The notes under the pieces are model-generated. The model saw only the letters and a list, made by a program, of their open reading frames with translations, was not told the DNA's origin and did not search any database. A stretch of 39,013 nt of DNA from the NCBI GenBank assembly GCA_016181895.1, contig JACOYL010000005.1, forward strand, positions 1 through 39,013, given 5' to 3'. The stretch comes from Candidatus Pacearchaeota archaeon (GTDB lineage: Archaea; Nanobdellota; Nanobdellia; Pacearchaeales; GW2011-AR1). The translations under genes were made by a program, and so were the position numbers. Numbering within the stretch: position 1 is the first letter of the stretch; the number at the start of each line of letters is the position of its first letter. Shown here in pieces: positions 1 to 7,989 of the stretch.

Positions 1-42
1 GTGAAAGGAAAGGTTCATAAAGAAAACCTTGGTTGTCTTTAT

Positions 43-2895
43 ATGTTCACCAAAAGGTTAGTGATGCACGGCTCCAAGAGTTTTCCGAGAAAGACAGAAA
101 TTCCTTTTACTCCGGAAATAAACGTGATTCTCGGTCCAAACGGAAGCGGAAAGAGCAATATTTCCGACGCATTGTGTTTTGTCCTTGGAAGGCTTTCGAT
201 AAAATCAATCCGTGCCTCGAAGTCCAGCAATTTGATTTTTCTCGGCTCCAAAGAGGCATCGCCCGCGAAAGAAGCTTCTGTTGAACTCGTGTTTGACAAT
301 TCAGACAGGGTCTTTTCCCTTGATAAAGACGAGATTTCGATAAAAAGAATTGTGAAAAAAAACGGGCAGGGAATTTACAAGATAAATGACGACACAAAAA
401 CAAGGCAGGAAGTTCTCATGCTTCTCGCGCAGGCGGGCATTGATTCAAACGGATTCAATTTAATTCTCCAGGGAGAAATACAGAATTTCACAAGAATGCA
501 TCCCGAGGAAAGAAGAAAAATAATAGAGGAAGTCTCCGGAATTTCCGTGTATGAAATAAGAAAGGAAAAATCACTGAAAGAACTTGAAAAAACAGACGGG
601 AAATTGAAAGAGGTTCACGCGATATTGAGGGAAAGGACTTCTTACTTGAACAATCTGGAAAGGGAAAGGCAGCAGGCTCTGAAATTCAAAAAGCTCGAGG
701 AAGACATAAAAAAATTCAAGGCGAGCATAATTTCTTTTGATTTGGGCAAAAAGAAAAAGGAATCGGAGATTTTGCAGGGAGAAATTGAAAAAAGAAACAG
801 GGAAATAGAAAAAATAAAAAAAACAATAATTGAAATCCAGGGAAACATTGCAAATTTCGAGTCCAAAATAACAGGAATAAACTCCCTGATGAAAAAAACC
901 TCCGGAATCGAGCAGGAAAAACTCAATCAGGAAATCGCAAACCTTCGCGCGGAACTTGCCGGAATGGAGGTGACGGTAAAAAACCACGAGTCAAAACTCG
1001 AGGAAATATCTAGGCAGAAAACGGAGTTTGAAAAAATAATCAGGGAAGATGAAATTTCGGTAAAGGAACTTGACAAGGAAACCCCGCTGTCGAAAAAGCA
1101 GAAGGACATCGAGGAAAAGAAAAAAGAACTCGAGGAACTTGAAAAAAAGAGACGAAATTTTTACACGATAAAATCAGAGCTGAAATCGGTAAAGGAAAGG
1201 CTTGAAGACAAGAAATCCCTGCTGCAGAATTATTCCAACGAGTCTGAATTTTTGCTGAAGCAAACCATTCATATTTCTAATGAACTTTTTGACAAAAAAA
1301 CAGACGGGAAAAAAGTCGGCTTCCTGAAAAATCTTTTTAAGGAAAAAAAAGAATTTCTTGAAAACCTGGAAAAAAAGGAAACAGAATTGAAAAGAATTTC
1401 CTATGTCAATTCCCATGAGGTTCAAAGCCATGGAAAAATAATCGAGAAAATTTCCAAGCTTGATATTTGCCCTGTATGCAAGTCAAAAATAACAAAAGAG
1501 CATGTTCACGCAATTGACAAAGAGACAAGGGAAAAAGTGAATGAATTGGAGAAATCCGTTTCAAACGCGGAAAAAGAATTGAAAAACATCGGGAAGGAAA
1601 AAAACATATTGAAATCTGAAATTGAAAACGCAACTTCAGAGATTGCAAAAAGGGAATCCGACTTGGTGAAACTCGAAAACATAGAGGGAAAAAAAGAGCA
1701 GATAAAAAACTTGAACGAAAAAATAGAAGGCGTGAAAAAAGAAATTTCCGCCTTGGATTCCGCAAGGAAAAAACTTGAAAGTGGTTTTGACGGGAATTCC
1801 GGAATCGAGCAAAAATACGAAACCTCGAGGATTGAACTACAGGAAATTTCCTTGAGAAGCAGGGAAAACCTTAACGTTGAGGTTTCCTTCAAGCAGCGTG
1901 AATTGGAGAGGACAAAAATCGCGGTAAAACAATTGCTGAGGGACGAAGAGGATTTGAAGGAAGAACTTTCGGAAAATAAAAAATATTTCAATGAAAAAGA
2001 GGCGCTTCTTGAAAAAAAGAGGGAACAGGAAGAAGAGTTGATTGAAAAATTCAAGAAACTGATTTCCGACAGGGATTTGTTGCACAAAAAAACTAGGGAA
2101 GAGGAAACATCTGTTGTCGGAAAACAGGCATCAATCAGAGAGATAGAAAATCAGGTGAATAATCTCAACATAGAAAAAGCCAGGATTTCGGCGGAGGTTG
2201 AAAATCTCGAGGTTGACATGCTTGAATTTCCCAATGTTGAAATAATAAAGACAAACAGGGAATCTCTTGTAAACCGCTTGCAGTCAACAATGGAATCCAA
2301 GGATAAAATCGGAAGTGTAAATCTTCTTTCCCTTGAAGTTTATGACTCTGTAAAAAAAGAATATGATTCCGTCAAGGAGAAAGCCGAGATAGTTGCAAAT
2401 GAAAAGGAAAGCATAATGAAAACGATAAATGAAATCGACAACAAAAAGAAAAAGACATTCATGAGAACGCTGAATGATTTGAATGGAATTTTCACGAGGA
2501 ATTTTTCCGAACTGAGCATAAAAGGAACTGTTTCCCTCGAACTTGAAGACAAAAAAGAGCCTTTCAACGGCGGCGTCGGAATTTTAGTAAAAACAGGACA
2601 CGGAAAATATTTCGACGCAAACTCCCTTTCAGGAGGGGAACAAACCTTGGTTGCTTTGTCTTTGATTTTTGCAATTCAGGAATACAAGCCGTATTATTTC
2701 TACATTCTAGATGAAGTCGACGCCGCTCTTGACAAAAGAAACTCGGAAAGGCTTGCGGAACTTTTAAAAAAACACATGCAAAAAGGGCAATACATAATAA
2801 TAACGCATAATGATGAAGTGATTTTGAACGCGACAAATCTTTACGGAGTCAGCATGCATGAGGGGATTTCAAAAGTAGTGAGTTTGAGGGTTTAA
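43..2895 (+). CDS. smc: SMC-family chromosome ATPase with a Rad50-like zinc hook
   Basis: Chromosome organisation/repair ATPase of the SMC/Rad50 superfamily. Counting from the ATG at 43 (950 aa), the N-terminal head has Walker A GPNGSGKS (31-38) and a Q-loop Gln143. Two long Lys/Glu-rich coiled coils follow. The C-terminal head has signature LSGGEQ (862-867), Walker B ILDEVD (Asp890, Glu891) and a THNDE H-loop. The heads are SMC-like (KSF near the N-terminus, DEVDAALD). At the exact midpoint, however, lies CPVC (Cys476, Cys479), the zinc-hook motif of Rad50, where SMC proteins carry a glycine-rich hinge of about 150 residues. The chain is also short for an SMC (usually near 1,170 aa). The frame is open to base 1 with a GTG there; the ATG at 43 is chosen because MFTKRL matches the usual SMC start. 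It is followed after one base by the exonuclease III gene, so the two are probably cotranscribed. Confidence 0.9.
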   Translation: MFTKRLVMHGSKSFPRKTEIPFTPEINVILGPNGSGKSNISDALCFVLGRLSIKSIRASKSSNLIFLGSKEASPAKEASVELVFDNSDRVFSLDKDEISIKRIVKKNGQGIYKINDDTKTRQEVLMLLAQAGIDSNGFNLILQGEIQNFTRMHPEERRKIIEEVSGISVYEIRKEKSLKELEKTDGKLKEVHAILRERTSYLNNLERERQQALKFKKLEEDIKKFKASIISFDLGKKKKESEILQGEIEKRNREIEKIKKTIIEIQGNIANFESKITGINSLMKKTSGIEQEKLNQEIANLRAELAGMEVTVKNHESKLEEISRQKTEFEKIIREDEISVKELDKETPLSKKQKDIEEKKKELEELEKKRRNFYTIKSELKSVKERLEDKKSLLQNYSNESEFLLKQTIHISNELFDKKTDGKKVGFLKNLFKEKKEFLENLEKKETELKRISYVNSHEVQSHGKIIEKISKLDICPVCKSKITKEHVHAIDKETREKVNELEKSVSNAEKELKNIGKEKNILKSEIENATSEIAKRESDLVKLENIEGKKEQIKNLNEKIEGVKKEISALDSARKKLESGFDGNSGIEQKYETSRIELQEISLRSRENLNVEVSFKQRELERTKIAVKQLLRDEEDLKEELSENKKYFNEKEALLEKKREQEEELIEKFKKLISDRDLLHKKTREEETSVVGKQASIREIENQVNNLNIEKARISAEVENLEVDMLEFPNVEIIKTNRESLVNRLQSTMESKDKIGSVNLLSLEVYDSVKKEYDSVKEKAEIVANEKESIMKTINEIDNKKKKTFMRTLNDLNGIFTRNFSELSIKGTVSLELEDKKEPFNGGVGILVKTGHGKYFDANSLSGGEQTLVALSLIFAIQEYKPYYFYILDEVDAALDKRNSERLAELLKKHMQKGQYIIITHNDEVILNATNLYGVSMHEGISKVVSLRV

Positions 2896-2896
2896 A

Positions 2897-3652
2897 ATGA
2901 AAATAATTTCCTGGAATGTTGCTGGATTGAGATCCTGTTTTAAGAAGGGATTGCTTGATTTTATTAAAAAACAAAAAGCCGATGTTTATTGCTTTCAGGA
3001 AGTAAAGTGCCAACTGAACCAGTTTCCTTCTGATTTAAATCGATTGGGATACGAGGCATTTCATTCTTTCGCAAAGAAAAAAGGATATAGCGGGGTTTCA
3101 ATTTACACAAGAGTAAAACCCGTTAACGTTTTTTATGGAATGGGAAATGAATTGTTTGATTCAGAAGGAAGGGTTTTGGCTTTGGAATTCAAGAATTTTT
3201 ATCTTTTGAACATTTATTTTCCCCATTCACAAAGGGAATTAAAAAGGCTGAATTTCAAACTCCAATTTAACAAATCAGTATTGGAATTTTGCAAGAAACT
3301 TGAAAAAACAAAGCCTGTCGTAATTGCGTCTGACTTTAATGTCGCGCACACGGAAATTGATTTGGCAAATCCGAAACAAAATGAAAAAAATGCAGGATTT
3401 ACAAAAGAAGAAAGGGAATGGTTTGATTCTTTTCTTAAAAATGGTTTTGTGGACACTTTCAGGGAATTTAACAAAAATGGAGGAAATTACACTTGGTGGA
3501 CATACAGAAATGGTGCAAGAGAAAGAAACATTGGTTGGAGAGTTGATTACTTTGTTGTAAGCGGGAAATTAAAAAAGAAATTGAAAAAAAGCACCATATT
3601 GAAAGATGTTTTTGGCTCAGACCACGCGCCCATACTCCTTGAAGTAAAATAA
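2897..3652 (+). CDS. xth: Exodeoxyribonuclease III (AP endonuclease)
   Basis: Base-excision repair enzyme that cleaves DNA 5' of abasic sites and removes 3'-blocking groups. The 251 aa chain has the full endonuclease/exonuclease/phosphatase fold signature: Asn7 in ISWNVAG, metal-binding Glu35 in CFQEVK, SDFNVAHTEID with Asp146 and Asn148, WRVDYF near residue 220, and terminal GSDHAP with Asp242-His243. The length is typical of ExoIII. It begins one base after the SMC stop codon, which suggests one transcript joining chromosome maintenance and repair. Confidence 0.93.
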   Translation: MKIISWNVAGLRSCFKKGLLDFIKKQKADVYCFQEVKCQLNQFPSDLNRLGYEAFHSFAKKKGYSGVSIYTRVKPVNVFYGMGNELFDSEGRVLALEFKNFYLLNIYFPHSQRELKRLNFKLQFNKSVLEFCKKLEKTKPVVIASDFNVAHTEIDLANPKQNEKNAGFTKEEREWFDSFLKNGFVDTFREFNKNGGNYTWWTYRNGARERNIGWRVDYFVVSGKLKKKLKKSTILKDVFGSDHAPILLEVK

Positions 3653-3663
3653 TATGCGCACTA

Positions 3664-3671
3664 TTTATAAA
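3664..3671 (+). promoter_or_regulatory. TATA box of the isoaspartate methyltransferase gene
   Basis: TTTATAAA, centred about 26 nt upstream of the ATG at 3693. This is the archaeal TATA-to-start distance, so the transcript is probably leaderless. It separates this gene from the SMC-xth unit. Confidence 0.6.
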
Positions 3672-3692
3672 TTTCAGTGATTTGATTTTTTA

Positions 3693-4310
3693 ATGGGCAA
3701 ACAAATTCTTCTCCAAAGCCTCAAGGAAAAAGGTTTTTCAAAAGAAATCCTAAAAGCATTTTCAAAAATCAAGCGCGAGAATTTCATTCCCAAAGAATTA
3801 AAAGACAGGGCTTATGAAGATATTCCTCTTCCAATTGGAAAGGGGCAGACAATTTCGCAGCCGTATACAATTGCTATGATGTTAAGTTTATTGGATATAA
3901 AAAAAGGACAAAAAATTCTTGAGATAGGAAGCGGTTGCGGTTATGTTCTTGCTTTGCTTTCAAACATCGTCGGGAAAAACGGAAAAGTCTTCGGAATTGA
4001 AATAATAAAAGAACTCGCGGAAAAATCCAAGGAAAATTTAAGAAATTACAAAAATATCAAAGTCTACAACAAAAACGGAAGATTTGGGTTAAAAGAAAAT
4101 GCGCCATTTGATAGGATAATAATTAGCGCCGCGGCATACGATGAAATTCCAAAGCCGTTGATTTCCCAATTAAAAGAAAAAGGAATTCTTGTTGCTCCTC
4201 TCGGAAACAGATATGGACAAGATTTGATTGCCTACCAAAAAATAAACGGTAAATTGAAATTAAAAGAAAAAATTCCGGGCTTTATCTTTGTGCCGCTGGT
4301 TGAGAGATGA
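3693..4310 (+). CDS. pcm: Protein-L-isoaspartate O-methyltransferase
   Basis: Repairs age-damaged proteins by SAM-dependent methylation of L-isoaspartyl residues. The 205 aa chain shows the family order: an N-terminal segment with NFIPKELKDRAYEDIPLPIGKGQTISQP (the family usually has ALPIGxGQTISQP), the SAM-binding loop ILEIGSGCGYVLALLS around residues 70-85, and the acidic end of the next strand (VFGIEII). FDRIIISAAA and LVAPLGNRYGQ follow. The start is supported by a TATA box 25 nt upstream. The gene stands alone, with VapBC downstream under its own promoter. Confidence 0.93.
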   Translation: MGKQILLQSLKEKGFSKEILKAFSKIKRENFIPKELKDRAYEDIPLPIGKGQTISQPYTIAMMLSLLDIKKGQKILEIGSGCGYVLALLSNIVGKNGKVFGIEIIKELAEKSKENLRNYKNIKVYNKNGRFGLKENAPFDRIIISAAAYDEIPKPLISQLKEKGILVAPLGNRYGQDLIAYQKINGKLKLKEKIPGFIFVPLVER

Positions 4311-4322
4311 TTTATCAAAAGA

Positions 4323-4354
4323 TTTAAATACATAAATGTATTACATGTATTACA
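4323..4354 (+). promoter_or_regulatory. vapBC promoter with tandem operator repeats
   Basis: A TATA box TTTAAATA lies at 4323-4330, 25 nt before the ATG at 4355. Two back-to-back copies of TGTATTACA lie at 4337-4345 and 4346-4354, filling the region from just below the TATA box to the start codon. Each copy is nearly palindromic (TGTA-N-TACA). Tandem short operators are typical for ribbon-helix-helix antitoxins that repress their own operon, so this is the likely VapB autoregulatory site. Confidence 0.6.
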
Positions 4355-4606
4355 ATGGACAACAAAATAATTTCATTAAGAGTAGACAAAGAACTTAGAG
4401 ATAAAATGAGAGTTCATGAAGAAGTTAATTGGAGTGCTGTTTTAAGAAAAGCAATAATTGAAAACCTAGAAAATAAAGAAAAAGTTGTTTTGGAGAGAAG
4501 GAAAAGGGCAATAGAAGAAATGGACAAACTTAGAAAATTAAGGGTATTTGACAGAGGTAAAGACAGCACTTTGCTGATAAGAGAATGGAGAAGCAAGAGA
4601 AAGTAA
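4355..4606 (+). CDS. vapB: VapB-type ribbon-helix-helix antitoxin
   Basis: An 83 aa protein. Its N-terminus KIISLRVDKELRDKMR is a ribbon-helix-helix strand plus first helix, followed by NWSAVLRKAIIENLE as the second helix. The remaining 45 residues are charged and helical, as expected for the toxin-neutralising tail. The gene overlaps the PIN-domain toxin gene by 22 bases, so the two are translationally coupled. The paired TGTATTACA boxes at the start codon fit autoregulation. The VapB assignment rests on fold and on the partner gene. Confidence 0.85.
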   Translation: MDNKIISLRVDKELRDKMRVHEEVNWSAVLRKAIIENLENKEKVVLERRKRAIEEMDKLRKLRVFDRGKDSTLLIREWRSKRK

Positions 4607-4992
4607 TAGACGCTTCGGTAATAGTTAAGTGGTTTCTTAACGAAGAAAATTCAGATAAGGCAAGAGAACTGAGAACAGAGTTAACAAAAGAAGATTTAGT
4701 TTTAATTGTTCCTGATTTAATGTTCTTGGAAGTCTTGAATACTTTGCGTTATAAGAGGGCCAAAAAAGATGCTCTGATAAAAGCCAATAAAATATTATTT
4801 GAACTTGGCTTAAAGATAGAAAAAATAGATAAGGAAACATTAATTAAAACAATAGAGAATTCTGTTAAATATAATATAACTGTTTATGATGCCTTATATG
4901 TTTCAATGGCCCAACTCCATAATGCTTCCTTGATAACGGCAGACTCAAAACTTTATAAGATTCCAAATGTGATTGCTCTGGGAAAAATTTAA
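4585..4992 (+). CDS. vapC: VapC toxin, PIN-domain ribonuclease
   Basis: A 135 aa PIN-domain ribonuclease. VapC toxins typically cleave tRNA or rRNA to stop translation when not held by antitoxin. All four conserved acidic residues are present: Asp9 (VIDASV), Glu49 (MFLEVL), Asp102 (TVYDALYVSMA) and Asp120 (ITADSKL). The toxin therefore looks intact. It overlaps the antitoxin gene by 22 bases and converges on the minus-strand gene ending at 5012. The RNA target cannot be read from the sequence. Confidence 0.88.
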   Translation: MEKQEKVIDASVIVKWFLNEENSDKARELRTELTKEDLVLIVPDLMFLEVLNTLRYKRAKKDALIKANKILFELGLKIEKIDKETLIKTIENSVKYNITVYDALYVSMAQLHNASLITADSKLYKIPNVIALGKI

Positions 4993-5011
4993 TTTAGTAT
5001 TATTTCTTTTG

Positions 5012-5545
5012 TTAGCGCAATGGTTGAATAGGTTTGTTTCTTCCGCCTTTTCCCACGACTTTAAAATATCTGCTTTGAAGAAAGTGCGGCGGCTCTATTT
5101 GTGAGGGATGCACATGATAATCAAATATGGGAAGATTTGCCGGCGTCAAATAAAGTTCTCCCGTGTATGAACTGCACATAAGCATCCCTTCTGTTGAAAT
5201 ATTCTCTTCATCGGGTTTCTTCCTCAGAAGGTGTCTTTTTGCAAGCCTGCGTATATTTCCTGTGTCATATTCTGCCTTGATTCCCTCATTATATTCCCTT
5301 ATTTTTCTTCTCAATTCAGGCGTCATTCCTATATGCTCGAGTATAAAAAAATCACCAAAGTCTTCCTCTTCCAAATCATGAACTAAATTAATAGATCTCT
5401 TTCCTCTTCTTGTCATAGTATCCATAACATTCTCGCTTGTAAGAATGCCGCAATGCTGGTAACTCCCTGTGAATAAACCAAGCAAAAACTTTGATTTAAA
5501 ATCAGTCCCTTTTATCACTACGACATTGCCGTATTGCGGATACAT
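5012..5545 (-). CDS. Permuted papain-fold (NlpC/P60-like) hydrolase, putative
   Basis: A 177 aa protein resembling the circularly permuted NlpC/P60 group (YiiX/YebB-like), whose members are thiol hydrolases or acyltransferases. The supporting pattern is an early GNVVVIKG strand, then SYQHCGIL with a candidate catalytic His31, then a late candidate nucleophile Cys124 in MCSSYTGELY, then a TPANL...PPHFLQSRYF tail like the TP-L--S--F ending of that family. No signal peptide is visible, so it may act in the cytoplasm. Start at 5545 is supported by a TATA box about 29 nt upstream. Substrate unknown; the fold assignment is from motif order only. Confidence 0.55.
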   Translation of the reverse strand: MYPQYGNVVVIKGTDFKSKFLLGLFTGSYQHCGILTSENVMDTMTRRGKRSINLVHDLEEEDFGDFFILEHIGMTPELRRKIREYNEGIKAEYDTGNIRRLAKRHLLRKKPDEENISTEGMLMCSSYTGELYLTPANLPIFDYHVHPSQIEPPHFLQSRYFKVVGKGGRNKPIQPLR

Positions 5546-5551
5546 TTTATC

Positions 5552-5580
5552 GAGGAAATTAATTATTCCTCTTTTATAAG
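5552..5580 (-). promoter_or_regulatory. Promoter and inverted-repeat operator of the papain-fold gene
   Basis: On the minus strand the TATA box CTTATAAAAG lies at 5571-5580. Between it and the ATG (5545) is an inverted repeat, GAGGAA (5552-5557) and TTCCTC (5566-5571), separated by 8 nt. An inverted repeat touching the TATA box and covering the predicted start of transcription is a reasonable repressor site. No regulator is identified. Confidence 0.4.
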
Positions 5581-5600
5581 GATTATTGTGGAAAAATGAA

Positions 5601-6032
5601 TTATTTCTTTTTTCTCATCGTTGCTAATTGTTCTTGGGTATATTTTTTTGTTCCCAAATTAACTCGTCTTTCTTGAGGACCCACTCTAGAATAATCTAAA
5701 CCGAAAGAATATCCTCTTGTTCCTCTCAAAAGATTTGTTTCTTCAAGAGGATCATCATGAAAATTACGTATAAAAAAATAATCTGAAACGGAATATGTTA
5801 TTGGATGATTATAACGAGAATTGGAATTGGTAATATTACCTCTAACATCTATAATTCTACGACATGACGATTCATCCGGATGCTCAAGAGATTCAAATTT
5901 TTGTCCAGCAAGAAATCTTAAATCTGCTTCTAATCCTTTTATATTTTCAAAAGGGATATTGATATTAATACAAACTGTTACATTTTTCCTTTCCAAACGT
6001 TTTGTTTTTGTTCTCTGTCTTTTTTTCGCCAT
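5601..6032 (-). CDS. Hypothetical basic protein, third gene of an unknown operon
   Basis: A 143 aa protein starting MAKKRQRTKTKRLERK, a strongly basic N-terminus that could bind nucleic acid. The centre (NVTVCININIPFENIKGLEADLRFLAGQ) looks like a beta-alpha unit. The rest is polar, with many Asn, Arg and Tyr. No family is recognised. The frame is open upstream to 6095, but the ATG at 6032 is preferred because it falls one base after the previous gene's stop (6034). It is the last of three tightly packed minus-strand genes (6592 to 5601). Confidence 0.6.
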   Translation of the reverse strand: MAKKRQRTKTKRLERKNVTVCININIPFENIKGLEADLRFLAGQKFESLEHPDESSCRRIIDVRGNITNSNSRYNHPITYSVSDYFFIRNFHDDPLEETNLLRGTRGYSFGLDYSRVGPQERRVNLGTKKYTQEQLATMRKKK

Positions 6033-6033
6033 T

Positions 6034-6282
6034 TTACAAATCTTCCATAAGATTTTTATGGTATAAAGTTCCAACTGCTTCAGCATACTTCTCAATCACA
6101 TCCATAGCTATCTTATATTCAGGCAATTTATCAAAACCACAATTAGGAAAATGTTTTAAGGGTATATTCAAACCATCTAAAGCACTTTCTCTTACAACTT
6201 TAACTAATCTTTTCCCAAGAAGTTCCAATTCTGATTTTTCATCCGCCATTTTTCCGTGAATGTCAAACACCCTCGCTTTCAT
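6034..6282 (-). CDS. Hypothetical small protein, second gene of an unknown operon
   Basis: An 82 aa, mostly alpha-helical protein with no recognised family. Helical segments such as KSELELLGKRLVKVVRES and YKIAMDVIEKYAEAVGTLYHKNL surround a short linker with one Cys (FPNCGFD). It overlaps the upstream gene (ending at 6263) by 20 bases and is followed after one base by the next start. That packing is the main evidence that it is a real gene. A start at the internal Met (MADEKSE) is possible. Confidence 0.55.
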   Translation of the reverse strand: MKARVFDIHGKMADEKSELELLGKRLVKVVRESALDGLNIPLKHFPNCGFDKLPEYKIAMDVIEKYAEAVGTLYHKNLMEDL

Positions 6283-6592
6283 ATTTTTTTATTGGTTTTA
6301 ATTGTGTTAATTCTTCTCTTTTTTCCTGAGTCAATCTTCCATTAATTGCATCTTCATAATATACGTCAAATTCGGATGCCCATAAACCCATATTTTGTAA
6401 ATCATCTTTTAAACGTGCATAATCTTCTTTATATGATGATATATCTTCTCTCCCTGAAAAAACTCTATTCCAGATCATAATAATAATCTGTTTCGCGCTT
6501 TCATTGGCTAAATAATCCATTCTCTCAGTAGCTAAATTTCTCACTTTATCTGGGCTTAGCCCATTAACAAAATCAGATATTGTTTTTGTCAT
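6263..6592 (-). CDS. Hypothetical protein, first gene of an unknown operon
   Basis: A 109 aa helical acidic protein (for example SAKQIIIMIWNRVFSG, SSYKEDYARLKDDLQNMG, LTQEKREELTQL). No family is recognised and no signal peptide or membrane span is seen. A TATA-like element (about 6617-6625) lies about 27 nt upstream of the ATG, supporting this start and making it the head of a three-gene operon. Nothing in its neighbours reveals its job. Confidence 0.55.
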   Translation of the reverse strand: MTKTISDFVNGLSPDKVRNLATERMDYLANESAKQIIIMIWNRVFSGREDISSYKEDYARLKDDLQNMGLWASEFDVYYEDAINGRLTQEKREELTQLKPIKKYESEGV

Positions 6593-6666
6593 TTTATCTC
6601 AATTTCGTATCTTTGTTTTAATTATCTTACGCGTATCTGATAAATAATAAAAAATAAAAAATAAAT

Positions 6667-7791
6667 TTAGTAATAACTTTCGCCGAATTCTTCTTTCTTT
6701 TCAGGTTTCTTTGTCACAAGTATTATCAATACCACAAGAAGCACGAGGAAGATTATCGCCAAAATTACCGTAAGAACGGCAACCGCGTTTCCTCCAGTTC
6801 CAGTAGATGTTGCAGGAACGACGACAGAATCCAAAAGCAATCCATCTTTCGAGAAGATGTTAACCTTGAAATCCCCTGTGGCGCTTGCAAGAACTGTTCT
6901 GCTTGAACCCGCAGGAATGACAACCAGCTCGTCGCTCAATCTGACATTTCCCTCTGGAACAAGCTTCAACACGAGCAATTTTCCAGTTGGGTTTGTCAAA
7001 ATAATCTGGTTTCCCGAAACGAATACGTTGCTCGAGAATCCGTTTTCAAGAACAACTTGCGTGACTTTGTTTGTGCTGAAATCGTCGCTTTTAACGGCAA
7101 CTTCAAGTGTGTAAACGCCGTTCTTCGCGGTGTAGGGAATGTCCAAGAAGATTCTTCCGCTGACAACGTCTTCGTCATCGTCGTTTTCAATGGCAACCAA
7201 ATCGCCAAAGTAAGCTGATTTCTGAATTTCGAGTTCAGGCATTCTTACCGTAACGTAAACGTCGTCCAAATTGTTGTATCCGATGTTCTTCAAGACAACT
7301 GTTACAGGAAATAGTTTTCCAGCCTCGGCTGTTTCAGGAGTGCTTATTGAGGCAAAATCCACGTTGTATGAAGTCCTCTGAACTCTCACGTCGAAGGAAT
7401 CAGTATAGGCGACAGAATCTCCGCCCCAAATCTTAAGATTCAAGACGGCATCATCGCTGACCTGATCTTCCAATTCGAAAGGAATTCTCATTGTGAGAAC
7501 TTTCGCATATCTGTGTCCAGCTTCAACTTCGAAATCAGAAGTTGTTTCGTCAACGTCGACTTCTTCTCCCTCGACTTCAACTCTGACTTTCAAATTAGCA
7601 GTGTCAATGTTGGAATCAAAGTAAACCTTGAATGCTACGGTTTCTCCGGAAACAAGAGCCGGATTGTCATTGGCGTCTATGTTGTCAACTGTAAGAAGAA
7701 CGTTGCTGAAATCGGCAGCGCTTATCATGACAGAAAAAAGCAAGATTCCCGCCAGCATAACAAAAAAAACTGAAAGTTTTTTTATGTCCAT
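6667..7791 (-). CDS. Secreted, C-terminally membrane-anchored Ig-like domain protein
   Basis: A 374 aa surface protein. It begins with a signal peptide (hydrophobic FFVMLAGILLFSVMISA after MDIKKLSV). Two or three beta-sandwich modules of CARDB/COG1361 type follow: NIDANDNPALVSGETVAFKV, then STPETAEAGKLFPVTVVLKNIGYNNLDDVYVTV, then a domain with ILTNPTGKLLVLKLVPEG. It ends with a membrane helix of about 25 residues (AVLTVILAIIFLVLLVVLIILVT) and a short charged tail. The longer frame to 7851 is rejected: the TATA box at 7861-7869 would place the transcript start near 7839, inside that extension. A cell-surface or envelope role is inferred; the architecture resembles the ectodomain of the gene at 26616. 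Confidence 0.75.
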   Translation of the reverse strand: MDIKKLSVFFVMLAGILLFSVMISAADFSNVLLTVDNIDANDNPALVSGETVAFKVYFDSNIDTANLKVRVEVEGEEVDVDETTSDFEVEAGHRYAKVLTMRIPFELEDQVSDDAVLNLKIWGGDSVAYTDSFDVRVQRTSYNVDFASISTPETAEAGKLFPVTVVLKNIGYNNLDDVYVTVRMPELEIQKSAYFGDLVAIENDDDEDVVSGRIFLDIPYTAKNGVYTLEVAVKSDDFSTNKVTQVVLENGFSSNVFVSGNQIILTNPTGKLLVLKLVPEGNVRLSDELVVIPAGSSRTVLASATGDFKVNIFSKDGLLLDSVVVPATSTGTGGNAVAVLTVILAIIFLVLLVVLIILVTKKPEKKEEFGESYY

Positions 7792-7860
7792 TTTTGTTTT
7801 AATTTTTGTTTTGTTTGTCGCAAAAACTATGTTTTTGCTTTTTCCTGTCAAAAGAAAGAT

Positions 7861-7869
7861 ATTTATAAA
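7861..7869 (-). promoter_or_regulatory. TATA box of the Ig-like surface protein gene
   Basis: TTTATAAAT on the minus strand. A predicted transcript start near 7839 leaves a leader of about 48 nt before the ATG at 7791, unlike most genes here, which look leaderless. Confidence 0.5.
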
Positions 7870-7989
7870 CTTTTGGGTGACAACACTTTTGTATTAACTT
7901 AAGAGTACTTAGTGTGAGGAACGGGGAGTGGGGTTTATAAAATATCCCAAACGCTTAAATTTTATGACGGAACAGTTGGTTAGAAAGAA

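Noticed and set aside
1-42. GTG start of smc at base 1
   Set aside because: The 14 extra residues do not match the SMC N-terminus, whereas the ATG at 43 does. The frame might also simply continue beyond the window.
1506-2087. 193 aa minus-strand frame within smc
   Set aside because: It is antisense to the coiled coil; Ser/Phe-rich composition comes from reverse-complemented Glu/Lys codons.
4337-4354. Possible CRISPR-like short repeat
   Set aside because: There are only two 9-bp units with no spacers; it fits an operator. No CRISPR array was seen anywhere in the window.
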